DNA from: Merluccius polli
Lineage: Eukaryota > Chordata > Actinopteri > Gadiformes > Merlucciidae
NCBI GenBank assembly: GCA_030340625.1
Contig: JAOPHQ010006257.1
Coordinates: 679,001 to 743,000, forward strand
Direction: 5' to 3'
Length of the DNA: 64,000 nucleotides
A program made the position numbers and the translations under genes. Of the stretch, positions 13,101-28,400 are shown piece by piece (the first letter of the stretch is position 1; every line of letters begins with the position of its first letter). The notes under the pieces were generated by a model, which saw only the letters and a program-made list of their open reading frames with translations, did no database searches and was not told the DNA's origin.

Positions 13101-14393
13101 ACATATAATTAGAATCTAAAAACATTTAATGTCATCATGTATATACTGAAGGCTTTATTACTATAGGGTTTGCTTGACCCCACAAAATGATAAAATATAT
13201 GAAGGAATCAGAATGCATGAAACAGTTGCAGAATCAAACAATTTTTATTGTGCAAACTGCAACATAGTCAAAACAGAACTATAAGAAAAATAAATAGTAT
13301 TCATATTCAAGCGATGTCTGACCTTTAAGTTTTGTTTTCACTGTTTCACTGGCACTAACGTTACTTGACGTTCTCAAATCCGACCGTAATCACATACACT
13401 CTTGGTGTTCCAACACATGTTTTCTGCTGAGGTGATGGACTTAAGGCCTGTTCACATCAATGATTTACAACGAGACTGCTTGCAACTGGCAACTTGCAAA
13501 AGAATGACAAGATAATGTTGTGAAACCGGACCGTCTCTACCACTGCAATAATGTGGTTATTGCAGTGGTAGAGACCGGGTGCTAACGCTACATCATGCCA
13601 GGAGTTGGAAGCTGGCAATATTTCACCTGGAGAAAGACTAAATTAATGATAACGCTGTGCTTTCTGGCAACTGGTGAGAGACGAAATATCAACGCAGTGA
13701 TTTTACCACTTGTCACATAATTTTAATTTCCCCTTTTAAAATCAGTTTTTCCAATGCATAGGTTCAGATTTAAAGCAGGATTGTCGGGACGTGATATAAA
13801 GCTTATAACATACTTTTAATAAATACTGTAGACCTGGGGCCATATTCACAAAGGATCTTAGGGCTAAAAGTAGCTAACTGGCGAATTTCAGAGAAACTCC
13901 TAAAAATAATGGGCGTGTCAGTCTTAAATTTAGGACTCCTAATTTTTTTCACTAAGAGCAATTCACAAAGTATTTTAGGCCTAAAAGTAGCACCCAAGTC
14001 TAGGAGAGCTTAAAAGTCCTCGAGAAGACTCCTTGGACTCCAATGGAAGACTGTGAATTGATCAAGAGATATAGGCTAAATCGTGAGGGTATAAAACTTG
14101 TTGTGGAGTTAGTGCGGGATGCAATAACATCCCCGACTAACAGGAATAACTCGATTAGGAAATAAAATGTTTGGCAACACGATATTTAGCAACAGGGAAA
14201 ATGCAACTTTGCAATGCCGACGATTTAGGAATATCGCAACCAGTCAGCCGTGCCATAAACCAAACCATCAACTGTAGACCACATATCAATTCAATTCAAA
14301 CTTTATTAAGGACACATCTCGTAAAAGGTTCATAACACCAACACAACACAATACAATAAAAATAAAATAATAAAAATAGAATAAAAAATACAT

Positions 14394-14480
<87 letters not shown>

Positions 14481-15782
14481 TGGAGGCTTCTCCATTGAGG
14501 AGAGGGAGGAAGATCCTCCTTAACATTGTTGAGAATAAAAAATGTAGATTGCCCAGACTATTGTAATGAATTAATGCCCTTAAATATGACTACTTTATTG
14601 TCTTTGAATATATAATGTTTGTTTCCCTGGGTAAAGGGACATTAGCACCCCCTATCGCCTATTGACAATTACTTCAGGGAGGAACGTCCTCCCTCCGTCT
14701 CCATTGACACCCATTCATTTCCCCAAAAGTACTGGCGGCCGGTGGATAACATGGGTTTCAATGGAGTGGGCGGGACCTTAAGGGGTCTGATTCGCTCCAA
14801 AATCTATCCGTCTACGCTATGAACCAATAAGCAGGATCCCTGGCTGTTAACAAACCCGGTCTGCATTGCCGCGGTGCTCAGTCTAAAGAGACGCAGAGCA
14901 AGTGAAATCTGCGATTGCAAGATCCTAAATGCACAATGGAAACATTGGAAACGGAGGACATTGTTAACGTTTTATTACAAAAAGTAAGTTTTTCCTGCCT
15001 GAAACGAATTAAAACGTACACACGGAATGCGATGGGGCGGAGAGGTTAACAAATCTGGCCATTATTTCGATTGAAAAGAAAATGCTGAAATCACTTTAAA
15101 AAGATCCAGTTTGGTATGACCAGGTCACTGATGACTTCGCAACGCAAACAGCAAGGAGGATTGACTTGATCTATAAATGAAGTCCCTCAATCTGAATAGT
15201 TAGGCTTACAGCCCATGTAAATAGTTTTGAAATAATGTTCTTGTTGTTCTTTTACTAGTTTGTTACTCTGACCGCTCTGTTTGATATTGTGGAAAGGGTG
15301 TTAGTGAATGATTCAGAGCATGATGCATTTTAAATGGCATCACTTTGGTTCTTGAGTCTTTTCTTAAAACAATTGTAACTGAAAATAAACATAGCTAAAT
15401 AACAACTAATAACTTCAGTCAGTGAGGGCAAAAATAGGCCCAATGATAGGCCCAGATTTTTTTATTTACTTTTACAAATCAAGAGTAGGCCTGATTTGAC
15501 TAATGTGCTTTGCATCCTTTCCTTCTGCCCTTGTAGTCCATTTCAAAGACATGCTGCCCACCAGCTTTCAAATTACAGTGATGCCACTGGTGGCTTTGTA
15601 TCAATTGTATTCACATAACTATCCCTCCCTGCTATTTTGTAGTTCACCAAAACTAACCCTGATAACCCTGAAACAACTTGAGTCTCTCATTCTTATGCCA
15701 CCATACACCAACAGTGCAAGCAGACCAATGGCAACCAAGCGTGCAGTCCTTCCTCCCTCACTTTAAAAACCACCAGCCGCCA

Positions 15783-15839
<57 letters not shown>

Positions 15840-18831
15840 GTACATACATATATGTAAATACACATATACACACTCACACACAAACACACACACACGATTC
15901 CACAATGATCCTATATTTACATACAGGCTAGAACGCCAGTGGTTCCACATTCTGGACGAGAGCCTAACAGAGCTCAGTTCAAAGTTGGTTAAGGCTGAAA
16001 TAATACCATTAATATCATCCAACAGTTTATCCGGTTTCCTTTGGACAATCAACAACTACACAGGATCAAAGCCAACTTCATGGCAATTGCAGGTATGCCG
16101 GTGTGGTCGGTGCTATTGACGGGACGCACATAAAAATAATTGCGCCATCAAAAGATGAGGACGTGTTCGTCAATAGAAAGAAAGTACATTCCATCAACAC
16201 GCAGATTGTTTTTGATGCAACTTTTAACATTCTTGATGTTGTTGCAAAGTGGCCTGGGTCTACCCATGATTTGCGTATTTTAATGGAGCGCGGTCTGAGG
16301 CAGCTTTTTGAGAGGCACCATGTACCAGTTGGGTGTCACTTGCTGGGTGACAGTGGCTATCCCTGCAAGACGTGGCTCTTGACACCCTCAATCCACAACC
16401 AGGAGCACAGTTAAAGTATAACATGTACAAGTATAACATTATATTAGCTCATTGTCGCCTTTTATTTGTTGAATCCATATTTATTATTGTTTACTGTTTT
16501 CCTCCATATATGTTAGAGCACACAAAAATACACAAAATGTTGTGGAGAGAGGAATTGGGCAGATGAAACGTCGATTTCATGTCCTGCATGGCGAAATACG
16601 CCTCAGCCCAGAGAGGGCAAGTACAGTGATCACTGTATGCGCCAATCTCCACAACCGGTATGGGCTGTTATTTAAAGTGCTGGAGATATGCTCGTTGGAT
16701 AATAGTTTGCAGGGTGCTTTTATTTGCCCCCTTGATTTAATGCAATTTACGTATTTTTATTGTTTGCTTTTTCTCTCTCTCTTTAACGTGCATATAGGCT
16801 ACAACGTCATTATCGTGGTCTGCACAAACTTGTCATGCGTGTATTCTGCTAACTGCACTGTCCATAACTATTTGATAGGAATTAATTTCTAGCCTAGGCT
16901 GTTTCCTTGTTTTTCGGTGAGCTTTAGTGGGCTCGTTTGTGGGATGTTTGCTGATGAGTTTCACAGAGACCGCCTGCTCTGAACAACCAATCACCGTACT
17001 GACCGCTTCTAAACTTGTGCACGAGAATCGACGTAATCCATAGCAACGGTGCGTCACTCTTAGTGATTTATCCTTAGTATGAGTAGATCTCAGTGGCTTT
17101 GTGAATAACTTTTAAGAAAAAACTCCTACGTAAAATGTTTTAGCGTGAGTTAGGAGCACTCCTAGCGGTAAGATAAAATGCTTTGTGAATATGGCCCCTG
17201 AACTCTAGCGGCAATGACTTTCTCCCAGTCCCCGGTGTGGCCGTCCGTGTTAAACCCCGGAACTGGAGCACATTTCCAACCGGAGTGGCTGAAGCGAAAA
17301 CGCGGAACCAAAAGACTTCCAAACAACGGACAAAGCTCCTCTCTTGGGCACAATTTCTTCTGCTGCATCTCCGATCTCTCTTTCTTCGTCCCCCATCTTT
17401 GCTTTCTTTTCTTCGTTTACGTTACCTGCCTGGCTAGTGAGCTGTACCCAGCATGCCGTTCGGCAGTGTAACGCGTAATGTGTGTGTATAATATAATGTG
17501 TGTGTGTGTATAATATGTGTGTATAATATAACGTGTGTGTATAAAATAATGTGTGTATAATATAATGTGTGTGTGTATAATATAATGTTTGTGTGTATAA
17601 TATAGCTCCATGGTGGTAGAGCGGCAGCCCTGCATGCCCACCCACCCCCAGAGAGCCCTGGTGCTGAAGACCGGAGTCCAGTTCACCGTCAAACTACGGT
17701 ACCTCCTCCTTGACCCCCCCCCCGCCTTCCTTTTCCTCCTCCTCCTCCTCCCACCCCCCGCCCCCCCCCTCGTCCCCTCTTCCCCCCCTCCTCTTCCTCT
17801 TCCTCTTCCTCCCCCTAACCCTAACCCTGACAGGTTAGAACCATTCCTAACAGGTTATAATTGCTTCTTCAGGTTTCTGGTCAAACTGCAGGAATTCAAC
17901 TACCAACTCAAAGTTAAGGCCTTCTTTGACAAGTAAGCTCCTAGTCAAGAAGTTGATTTAAATGTATTTTGGTCATATTTAGATGTGCTAACCGCTAATG
18001 CTACACCCTCTACTACCCCTGCAGAAACGTGGCAGAGAAGAAAGGGTACGTGACTTTTCCTCATGTTCCTCATGTTCAGGTGGTCAAATACGTTACCCGT
18101 ATAAACAATACATACATGCATACACACATCTATATCTATACATATACATATACATACATGCATTATTGCTGATTGGTTGATTGGTTAAACAGCTTCAGGA
18201 AGTTTAACATCCTGGGGACGAACACGAAGGTGATGAACATGGAGGAGTCCAACGGCAGTCTGGCTGCAGAGTTCAGACACCTGGTGAGATACACCACTAC
18301 ATGCTCAGCAAATGTTAGCCCTAGATCAGATACACGCTACATGCTGAGCTAATGTTAGCCCTAGATCAGATACACCGCTGCATGCTGAGCTAATGTGAGC
18401 CCTAGATCAGATACACCACTACATGCTAAGCTAATGTAAGCCCTAGATCAGATACACCACTACATGCTGACATAATGTTAGCCCAAGATCAGCTACAACT
18501 GCAACATGTTTAGCTAATGTAAACCCAATTTCAGCTACACCTGCTACATGCTAGGCTAATGTTACTGCTAGATTAGCTACAGGTGTGTGTCGTGATGTTT
18601 ACCTGCACCATGACTATGTCAGCGCTTTGAGTATCTTGAAAAAGCGCTATATACTGTAAATGCAATGAATTTATTTATTTACCTGGACTCTGACTCTGAC
18701 CCATAGCAACTAAAGGAACAGAAGGTGGCTGGGAACCGGACCAACGAGGTAACATTGGTCCTCTGAACATGTTAAAACACACACCTCTGAACATGTTAAA
18801 ACACACAAATCATGGTCACTATATATTTAGT

Positions 18832-18922
<91 letters not shown>

Positions 18923-20896
18923 GGTCCTCTGATTGTCACAGAGGAGCTCCACTCCATCAGCTTTGAGTCTGAGCTCCAGCTGAGCCTGTCTGGCCTCAAC
19001 ATCACTCTGGAGGTGAGACACCTGCATGACATCACGTCTCTCTGTTTGTTTGTTGCGAGTTGGGTAGCGACTAGTCCATTCTATGACCCAGTTCCAGGGG
19101 TAAAGACTAGTCCATTCTATGGCCCAGTTCCAGGGGTAAAGACTAGTCCATTCTATGACCCAGTTCCAGGGGTAAAGACTAGTCCATTCTATGACCAATT
19201 TCCAGGGGTAAAGACTAGTCCAATCTATGACTCAGTTCCAGGGGTAAAGACTGGTCCATTCTATGACCCAGTTCCAGGGGTAAAGAATAGTCCATTCTAT
19301 GACCCAGTTCCAGGGGTAAATACTAGTCCATTCTATGACCCATTTCCAGGGGTAAAGACTAGCCCATCCTATGACCCAGTTCCAGGGGTAAAGACTAGTC
19401 CAATCTATGACTCAGTTCCAGGGGTAAATACTAGTCCATTCTATGACCCATTTCCAGGGGTAAAGACTAGCCCATCCTATCACCCAGTTCCAGGGGTAAA
19501 GCCTAGTCCATTCTATGACCCATTTCCAGGGGTAAAGCCTAGTCCTAGTCTTTGCTACTATGTCCATGAATTTCACATGCATTTTTCATAGTAGCGCCTT
19601 GTTATGGGTCGAATCAATGGCGGAGTAATATCATAGTGATGAGGCATTTCTTATTTGACCACGGCTAGGTGTCCTGTGATGCTTATTTGATCACATTCTA
19701 AATGTCTTGATGACCAACCAGGTTGCTCGGGGAGAACTACCTGTGGTATAATTGTCTGTGTGTTGCCAGACCATGTCTCTCCCGGTGGTGGTCATCTCCA
19801 ATGTGAGCCAGCTGCCCAGCGGCTGGGCTTCCATCCTCTGGTACAACATGCTCACCACCGAACCAAAGGTACTGAAATACTGACCAGACGTACTCTGAAA
19901 TACCAACACTATACTTACCAAGAAGTACTCAGAAATACCAACACTATACTTACCAGCAAAACCAACTCTGAGTGTTTCTACTTCCTGTAGAACCTGCGCT
20001 TCTTCCTGTCCCCACCCTCGGCCACCTGGGCCCAGTTGTCTGACGTCCTGAGCTGGCAGTTCTCCTCTGTCACTAAGAGAGGGCTAAACCAGGAGCAGCT
20101 CAACATGCTAGCTGACAAGCTACTGGGTCAGACGCTACACATGCTTAACATGCTAAACATGTGCTAAACATGCTACACACACTCAACACATGCTACAAGT
20201 GTGCTAAACATGCTACACACACTCAATACATGCTTTGGGTATAGTCTAATATAATATGGTATAATCTTGTATAATCTGGTGGGTATAATGTAATATCTGT
20301 TGAGTATAAACTAATATCTGGTATAATCTAATATCATCTGGTACAATCTAATATCTGGTGAGTATAATCTAATATCATCTGGTATAATCTGATAAAATCT
20401 AATATCTGGTGAGTATAATCTAATATAATCTGGTATAATCTAATATCTGATGAGTATAATCTAATATAATCTGGTTTAATCAATATAATCTGGTATAATA
20501 TAATATAACATGGTATAATCTAATATCATCTGGTTAATATAATCTAATATAATATGGTATAATCTAATATCATGTGGTATAATCTAATATCATCTGGTGA
20601 GCATAATCTAATATAATCTGGTATAATCTAATATCATCTGGTGAGTATAATCTAATATCATCTGCTTTGGTTCTTCAGGCCCACAGGCCATGAGAAAACC
20701 AGAAGGTCTGATCCCCTGGACCAAGTTCTGTAAGGTGGGTATGATCCTCCTCCTCCTGCCCTTCTCCTCCTCTAGTCCTTCTCCTCTTTTCCTCCTCTAG
20801 TCCTCCTCATGATGATGGTGATGGTGGTGGTGGTGGTGGTGGTGGTGGTGGTGGTGGTGGTGGTGGTGGGGATGATGATGATGATGGTGGTGGTGG

Positions 20897-20934
<38 letters not shown>

Positions 20935-21931
20935 GTGTTTTCCAGAGCGTTAATGAGAAGAGTTTCCCCTTCTGGCTCTGGATGGAGGGCATCTTGGACC
21001 TCATCAAACGACACCTGCTGCCCCTCTGGAACGACGGGTCAGTCCAGAACCTAGACTACCCAGATTACCCTGTGCCAGAACCTAGAGTACCTAGTCCAGA
21101 ACCTAGAGTACCTAGTGTAGAACCTAGTCTGTAGTCCAGAACCTAGAGTACCCTAGTCTAGAACTTAGAGTACCTAGAGTATAACCTAGTTTGTAGTCCA
21201 GAACCTAGACTACCTAGTGTAGAACCTAGAGTACCCTAGTCCAGAACCTAGAGTACCTAGTGTAGAACCTAGTCTGTAGTCCAGAACATAGAATACCTAG
21301 TGTAGAACCTAGTCTGTAGTCCAGAACCTAATTGGTTTATTGAATCAACAAATTATTGAAATAATGAATGATCAAATAATTTTGTCATTCATTAATTGGT
21401 GGTTTTAATGAGCCTGCTGTGTCTCCAGGTGCATCATGGGGTTCCTCAGTAAAGAGCGGGAGAAGGTGTTGCTAAGCGACCGTTACTCGGGAACCTTCCT
21501 GCTAAGGTTTAGCGAGAGCAGCCGAGAGGGCGCCATAACCTTCACCTGGATAGAGCACGACATACATGGTACACACGCACAGACATGCAAGCACACGCAG
21601 GCACACACACACACTCTAGGGTTGAACAATTAATTTAAATATTATGGAAATGGCGATTTGGCCGAGTGCAATATCCAAATCACAGGAGCTGCAATGTTTT
21701 GATAAGAGTAAAATGTGTAAATGTAAATGTATAACAGCATTATAAATACTGTAGTGCTGCAGAGATGCCCTGGCCTACACATGTTATCTCCAGATTCCAT
21801 CGCAATATAAACTGTCATAAAAACTGTCAGAATAATCACAATGTGATATTTTTTATTCATTTATTTTTAACCATATCGTTCAGCCCTAGTGCGCACATAC
21901 TCGCACACGCACGCACATACACACACACACT

Positions 21932-22000
<69 letters not shown>

Positions 22001-22444
22001 TATCTCAAACCTCAAACCTTTCAGCTATGTTTCTAGCAACAATTTATCACATATCATGTGTGTGTGTGTGTGTGCGTGTGTGCGTGTCCAGACAAGCCAG
22101 TGTACCACTCAGTGGAGCCATACACCAAGCGGGAGTTGACGGCCGTATCGCTGGCTGACATCATCCGCACCTACAAGGTGATGGCAGCCGAGAACATCCC
22201 AGAGAACCCTCTGAGGTTCCTGTACCCCGACGTCCCCAAAGACCAGGCCTTCAGCAAGTACTACCCCACACCCAGCGAGGGTGAGGACACACACACACAC
22301 ACTACCCCACACCCAGTGAGGGTGAGGACACACACACACTACCCCACACCAAGCGAGGGTGAGGACACACACAGACACGTCTTGATATTTGAATGTAGCT
22401 CTATTTATTTATCTATTTATTTATTATTATATTATTTATTTTTG

Positions 22445-22492
<48 letters not shown>

Positions 22493-25400
22493 CCCTACAC
22501 CCAGCGAGAGTGAGGACACACACACACTACCCCACACCCAGTTAGGGTGAGGACACACACACACTACCCCACACCCAGTTAGGGTGAGGACACACACACA
22601 CACACTACCCCACACCCAGCGAGAGTGAGGACACACGCACACTACCCCACACCCAGCAAGGGAGGACACACACACACACACACACACACCCAGCGAGGGT
22701 GAGGACACACACACACACTTACCCCATACCCAGCGAGAGTGAGGACACACACACACACTACCCCACACCCAGCAAGCGAGGACACACACACTACCGCACA
22801 CCCAGCGAGGGTGAGGACACACACACACACTACCTCACACCCAGCGAGTTTGAGGACACACACACACACTAGCTCACACCCAGCGAGGGTGAGGACACAC
22901 ACACACTACCCCACACCCAGTTAGGGTGAGGACACACACACACTACCCTACATTCAGCGAGGGTGAGGACACACACACACACACACTACCCCACACCCAG
23001 CGAGGGTGAGGACACACACACACACTACCCCACACCCAGCAAGGGTGAGGACACACACACACACTACCCCACACCCAGCAAGAGTGCGGACACACACACA
23101 CACACACTACCCGACACCCAGCGAGGGTGAGGACACACACACAAACTATCCCAGACCCAGCAAGGGTGAGGACACACACACTACCCCACACCCAGCGAGG
23201 GTGAGGACACACACACACACACACAACTCCACACCTAGGTTAAGTGAGTACACACAGCGAGGGTGAGGACACACACACAAACTATCCCAGACCCAGCGAG
23301 GGTGAGGACACACACACACTACCCCACACCCAGCGAGGGTGAGGACACACACACACACTACCCCACACCCAGCAAGGGTGAGGACACACACACACACTAC
23401 CCCACACCCAGCAAGAGTGCGGACACACACACACACACACTACCCGACACCCAGCGAGGGTGAGGACACACACACAAACTATCCCAGACCCAGCAAGGGT
23501 GAGGACACACACACTACCCCACACCCAGCGAGGGTGAGGACACACACACACACACACAACTCCACACCTAGGTTAAGTGAGTACACACAAACACACATAC
23601 ACACACTACTCCACACCTAGGTTGAGTGAGTACACACCAGGGGCTTGAAAACTAAATGTTTTTCCATTTGTTTGTTTCTGAACGATATAAAGCAGCCAGG
23701 GAACACTTGTCTTGATATTTGAATGGAGCTCTCTTTATCTATTTTGTTATGTATCTATTCATTTATTTATTTGTTTATTTATTTATCTATTTAGCTTTTT
23801 ATTTATTTAGCAAAATAGGCTACAATGCTGGAATTGAGGCAAGTATATTTAATATTGACATGCGACCTTAAAACAATACAAGGAAATGACGATCCTTGTG
23901 CAATACTGGATGAATGACTATTCTTACAAAGGGCCACAAACATACAATAGTAGTGGCTGTTTATTCATTTAGCTTTTTATTTATTTAGCAAAATAGGCTA
24001 CAAAATGCTTGAATTGAAGCGAGTATATTTAATATTGATACTCATTAAGACATGCGGCCTGTGTCCCTTAAAACAATACAAGGAAATGACAATCCTCAAT
24101 ACTGGATTAATGACTTGTGGCGTAGTCTGATGCCACGGTGGGTTCTTCAGCAGAATCAATCAGAGAGTGATGACGTTTTAGTTGCTTTATTTTAGATCAC
24201 AACACTATCACTAGGGGTGTCCCCGACTAAGAATTTACATAATCAAATCTGATTCGTTAAGTCTTGCCTATTCGACTGATCGTCGAATCATGGTTTTTTC
24301 TCTCTTTTTTTTGCTCATTGATCCATATTCTCATTTGCAACATTGGCTTCCATTTTTTCCACACCAGACTAAAGAGTTGAAACACTCAATTTCGATTACA
24401 ATTTCGAGGCCGTTCGGCGGCGGTGTGTTTTGGACTTCAAGTCCAAAACACACAGCTGCCCCTATTATATGTACACCCCCACACCGGCGGCGGCAGGCGC
24501 GCGCCGCCCCTCCACACTTCACGCCACTGTCCTATTTCACAGCGTCGCCGCGCGTCAAGTGCCGCCGAAAAGGCGCTTTTTTCTTTTCTTTTTTTTTTCT
24601 TCTGCTCCGGAGATGACTATATTCCTGTTGACGCGCCGCAGCGCGACGCTTCCTATGTGTGCTAGGGGCGGCACTTGTGTCATAGACGCGCCGCGGCGGC
24701 AGTGTGTTTTTCACTTGATATTTATACAAATATAGGCTATATATCATGATTTATTGGGAGAAAGAAACTATATGTAAAGTCAGACATTCAGCACCGCCTA
24801 TAGCCCGAATGGAATGATCTTGTGTTTTGCCGACGATTCAACTATGATATTGGCAGTCGAATCAGGCTCCTTAGGTCGAATAGTCGACTATTCGGGGTCA
24901 CCCCTAACTATCACACATCATTTAGTGTCGTTCGCAGGCCTATCTCGGTCTCGCTGCCGACAGCCGTATGGTCCAGCATGCTACTGTGTTAAAAAGGAGA
25001 GAGTGATTAGCTCAACAGGATGCAGTTGTGCCAATCACTCTCACTCGGCGCTGCTCTCCTGAGCCCTCTCCACACCTCTCTCCTGCAGCTGATGCACCAC
25101 GCCCCCTCCACATGACTATTCTTACAAATGGCCACAAACATACAATAGTAGTGGCTGTTTATTCATCTCTAAAATCCCACTGAATGTAAAGTAGGCTATT
25201 TTACGATTATTTTAGGGTTGGATATAGACATGGCCCTCACTGTATGTTAGCACTCACTGTAAGTTAGCTCTTACTGTATGTAAGCTCTTACTGTATGTTA
25301 GCTCTATGCTAACATACAGCCACCTATATATATGTAACCCACGTGTAGTTATCAGAATATTCAAATACATTTAGGACCAGTGTCTAGGTTCTTAGGAGGA

Positions 25401-28400
25401 GTTGAAAGAGAATGACAGACACAATAAGCAACTGGAGTCAGAGTACTTTAACTTCAATTGTGAATATATTGAAAGTTGTATAATGAAGAAATAACAAAAG
25501 TTCCTTTCTAAACCAGGATTTTGGAACAAAAATAGTTTCACAGTGTTTTAGGGTACAAATTAACATAAAACCCCTGAGAAATATAATACTCAACACAGTT
25601 CAAATCCACAAAGAAATGTCTTTGGTATGGAATTAGAGTTCAGGATTAATAAAGTTCAGGGTTCCTTGATCCACTCAAATTCCAGTTTAGTTAGTTGTCG
25701 TCCGTTCAGCTAGCTTTAGTCAGATAGTCAGTGTCAGTTTCAAAGTGCTTTAGTTCTGTAAAAGTCATATGGTAAGGTGTGAAGTTGTCACAGTCCTACC
25801 ACACTGAGGTATACTCAATTGATGAGGAATGAAGGCCGGGATGGTCTCCTCCTCTGGACAAAGATGGTTCCAACTCCTTGGAATAAGGAGGGGATCTGGT
25901 TCAGTACTGGCTCGCCATCTCCTTCGTCAAGGAGAATCCAAAATCCAACTCTAAGGGTATCTCCAGGGAATCTCAAAAACCTCGCCTATATGAGAATAAG
26001 GCTATTACTACATTGAGTCAATGAACTCCCACTTCACTATGACCATAGTATATGAAATCACATCAACTCACATTCTCACAATACTACTGTAACACAATAG
26101 TAATTAAATTAATGAAATTATATAGCATTTCTCCTATACAGTATTTTATCATTTTTACCATTTATACCATTCATGAACTATTTGTAGCTTTTTTTAACCA
26201 TGAATTATGATTATTTACTGTTTTAACCATCAAGTTAACATAGGACCTTTTAAATGATAACATAAACACTCTTTAAATTATGAAATAAACACATTGTCTC
26301 TTTAAATTATGACCTGAATACACACATCAGGTATTTTACACACCTCATATTTTCTTATAACGGTTATAGCTTAAATGCACATATCCAGTATTCTTAAACA
26401 TTACCTATTACTATTACTATTAGAACTAGCAGTGCACAACTTAGCAGCCACGCTTCCAGCGTAAACAGTTAAGTACAAAAGTAATCTTGTGCACCAAAGT
26501 AAAAGACTGCTATAACTCATAATTGTAATATTTCCTAGCAGAGATATACTGTTTTAACTCTCAGTAATATTGCTTTAACTCTCTTAGAATCAAAACAGAT
26601 ACAATGTCAAGTTAACATATTGGCAACAAGAAAAGAAAAACCACGCTGCGGCGCCATGCGTTGGCCGACAGCACTGGCTACCATTGTTAGCCGCATTAGC
26701 AAAACTCAAAACTTAACTCACCAAGACTCTGCCAAAAGCATTTAACTCCTGGCACACAGATCATAGAATCACCTCTTCCACTTCTCCTACGTGTCGTCTC
26801 AAGGTTGCCTTTATTTAATTTATCCACGTTCTTTTTTGTTTCAGCTTAACTAGTTTCTAACTAACTCGTCTGCTTGTGTTGTCCATAGACATAATATACG
26901 TAGACGCCTCATAGACTGACGCTGCCTGTTGGAGCTGACGTAGCAGCGCGGCCGCCATCTTGGACGGGTCCTCAGTGCGCCCCCAGTGCATTCATTTCTA
27001 CTGAGGAAGGTGTATCCCCAACTACAATAATAAGCATAACTCCCCAGATTTTTACCGGATTTTCACACGGTTTGGTTTGTTACAAATGGCAGAGATTTAT
27101 TTATGATACAGGACGAATTTTTTATTTTTTATTTTTTTTTAAATAATAAGAATTATTGTTCAATCTTACTTGTGAAAGGTAATCCCACGCGATCTGGTGT
27201 CAATACTGCGCCGTAAGCTGCACAACATACTGGCATAGCTTGCTCTCCCGTTGACTCCTATGCTAGACTAGAGTGAGGACTCCCAACCAATATGGCGGCG
27301 ACGCTGGGTTACGTTCCAGCACGTCATGAGGCGTCTACGTATATATGTCTATGGTGTTGTCGCTTTGACTGCGCTGCCGAACTTGAACCTGGAGGGGTGG
27401 GACTTAATTCCCCTCTCCAATCAGATGTCTGTATTGACTAATACAGCCAATAAGAATCAAGGCTAAGCAACCTTACTTTGACTGACACATCTTTTAGCGA
27501 AGAGAAAGTAAGAATGAAAATAAAACAAAACTTATATTATCTATTTCTCTACTGGGTTACATATACATTAGGGCTGAACGATATGGACAAAATTTCATAT
27601 CTCGATATTCATGCCAGATATCTCGATATCGATACGATACGATATGACTATGGGTTCGGTGAAAACCAAGCATTTTTCAGAAAAATAACATAATACAAAA
27701 GAATGTGGAAAGTGCAGTTTTATTTATAAGAACTCACTGCCAGTCATGAACCGTTATTTTTCTATAGGCTATATTAAAATTCCCGTTGGTAGAAAATACA
27801 AAATGCAGCATGTTTTTATCAATGAAATCTTCATTCCATCAATAATGTATAGGCCAACAATAATACAAGACAGTTAACTTGAATACCTACAACTGTTTAA
27901 CAGTTTTAAAATAATAAATACAGGCATTATATATTAGGCCTATGCGGCGCTCGTAAGCCGAACAATGCGCCTACAGGTTAAAGGTTTGGAAACGATTCAT
28001 CAAGACTAAATCTGTATTCCAATTACAATAAGTAGCCTCCTTATCGGCCAACAATAATCAAACAAGGCAGTAAAAGTGGGCATTAAACTGTATAACTGTT
28101 TTGAAAAAAAAGGGAAAAAAGGCCGACATATGCCTATACAATAAGCAGCCGGCGCTCGGAAAAGGCTCGCAACAAAAAGATGAGTCACACATTTAGAAAC
28201 AATTGCATGAACTATCTAAAAGCAATACCTTTTAGTCAGAAAACATATATGAGGCTGAACTTTTTGCTAAAATGTCACAGTTATGGAAATATTGAAAATG
28301 TTGGAGCGGCTGGCTTGACCGCAGTACGCAATCGGTCATTAATCAATAATCGTATTTAACCGTATAACTGCACACAACTTTATTTAAAAGCAAGCAAATG

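Larger units (their letters stand above)
13836..17198 (+). mobile_element. PIF/Harbinger transposon, decayed, with nested insertion
   Basis: Terminal inverted repeats GGGGCCATATTCACAAAG at 13836-13853 and its complement at 17181-17198. Contains Harbinger transposase remnants and a nested element at 14478-15785. A piece of LINE-like 3' tail lies at about 14282-14395. No clear 3-bp target duplication. Confidence 0.85.

Noticed and set aside
14286..14526. Tyr-Ile repeat ORFs (also 30086-30376 and 31295-31552)
   Set aside because: Translation of (TA)n tracts.
17811..17832. Telomere-like CCCTAACCCTAACCCTGA
   Set aside because: Only two units next to a pyrimidine-rich run; no array.
22380..22500. 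tRNA or small RNA gene in AT-rich spacer
   Set aside because: No A/B box pattern or cloverleaf pairing visible there; no tRNA or rRNA was found in the window.
22058..23620. Many Thr/His-rich and Cys/Val-rich ORFs on both strands
   Set aside because: Products of the CA-rich array; no family resemblance.
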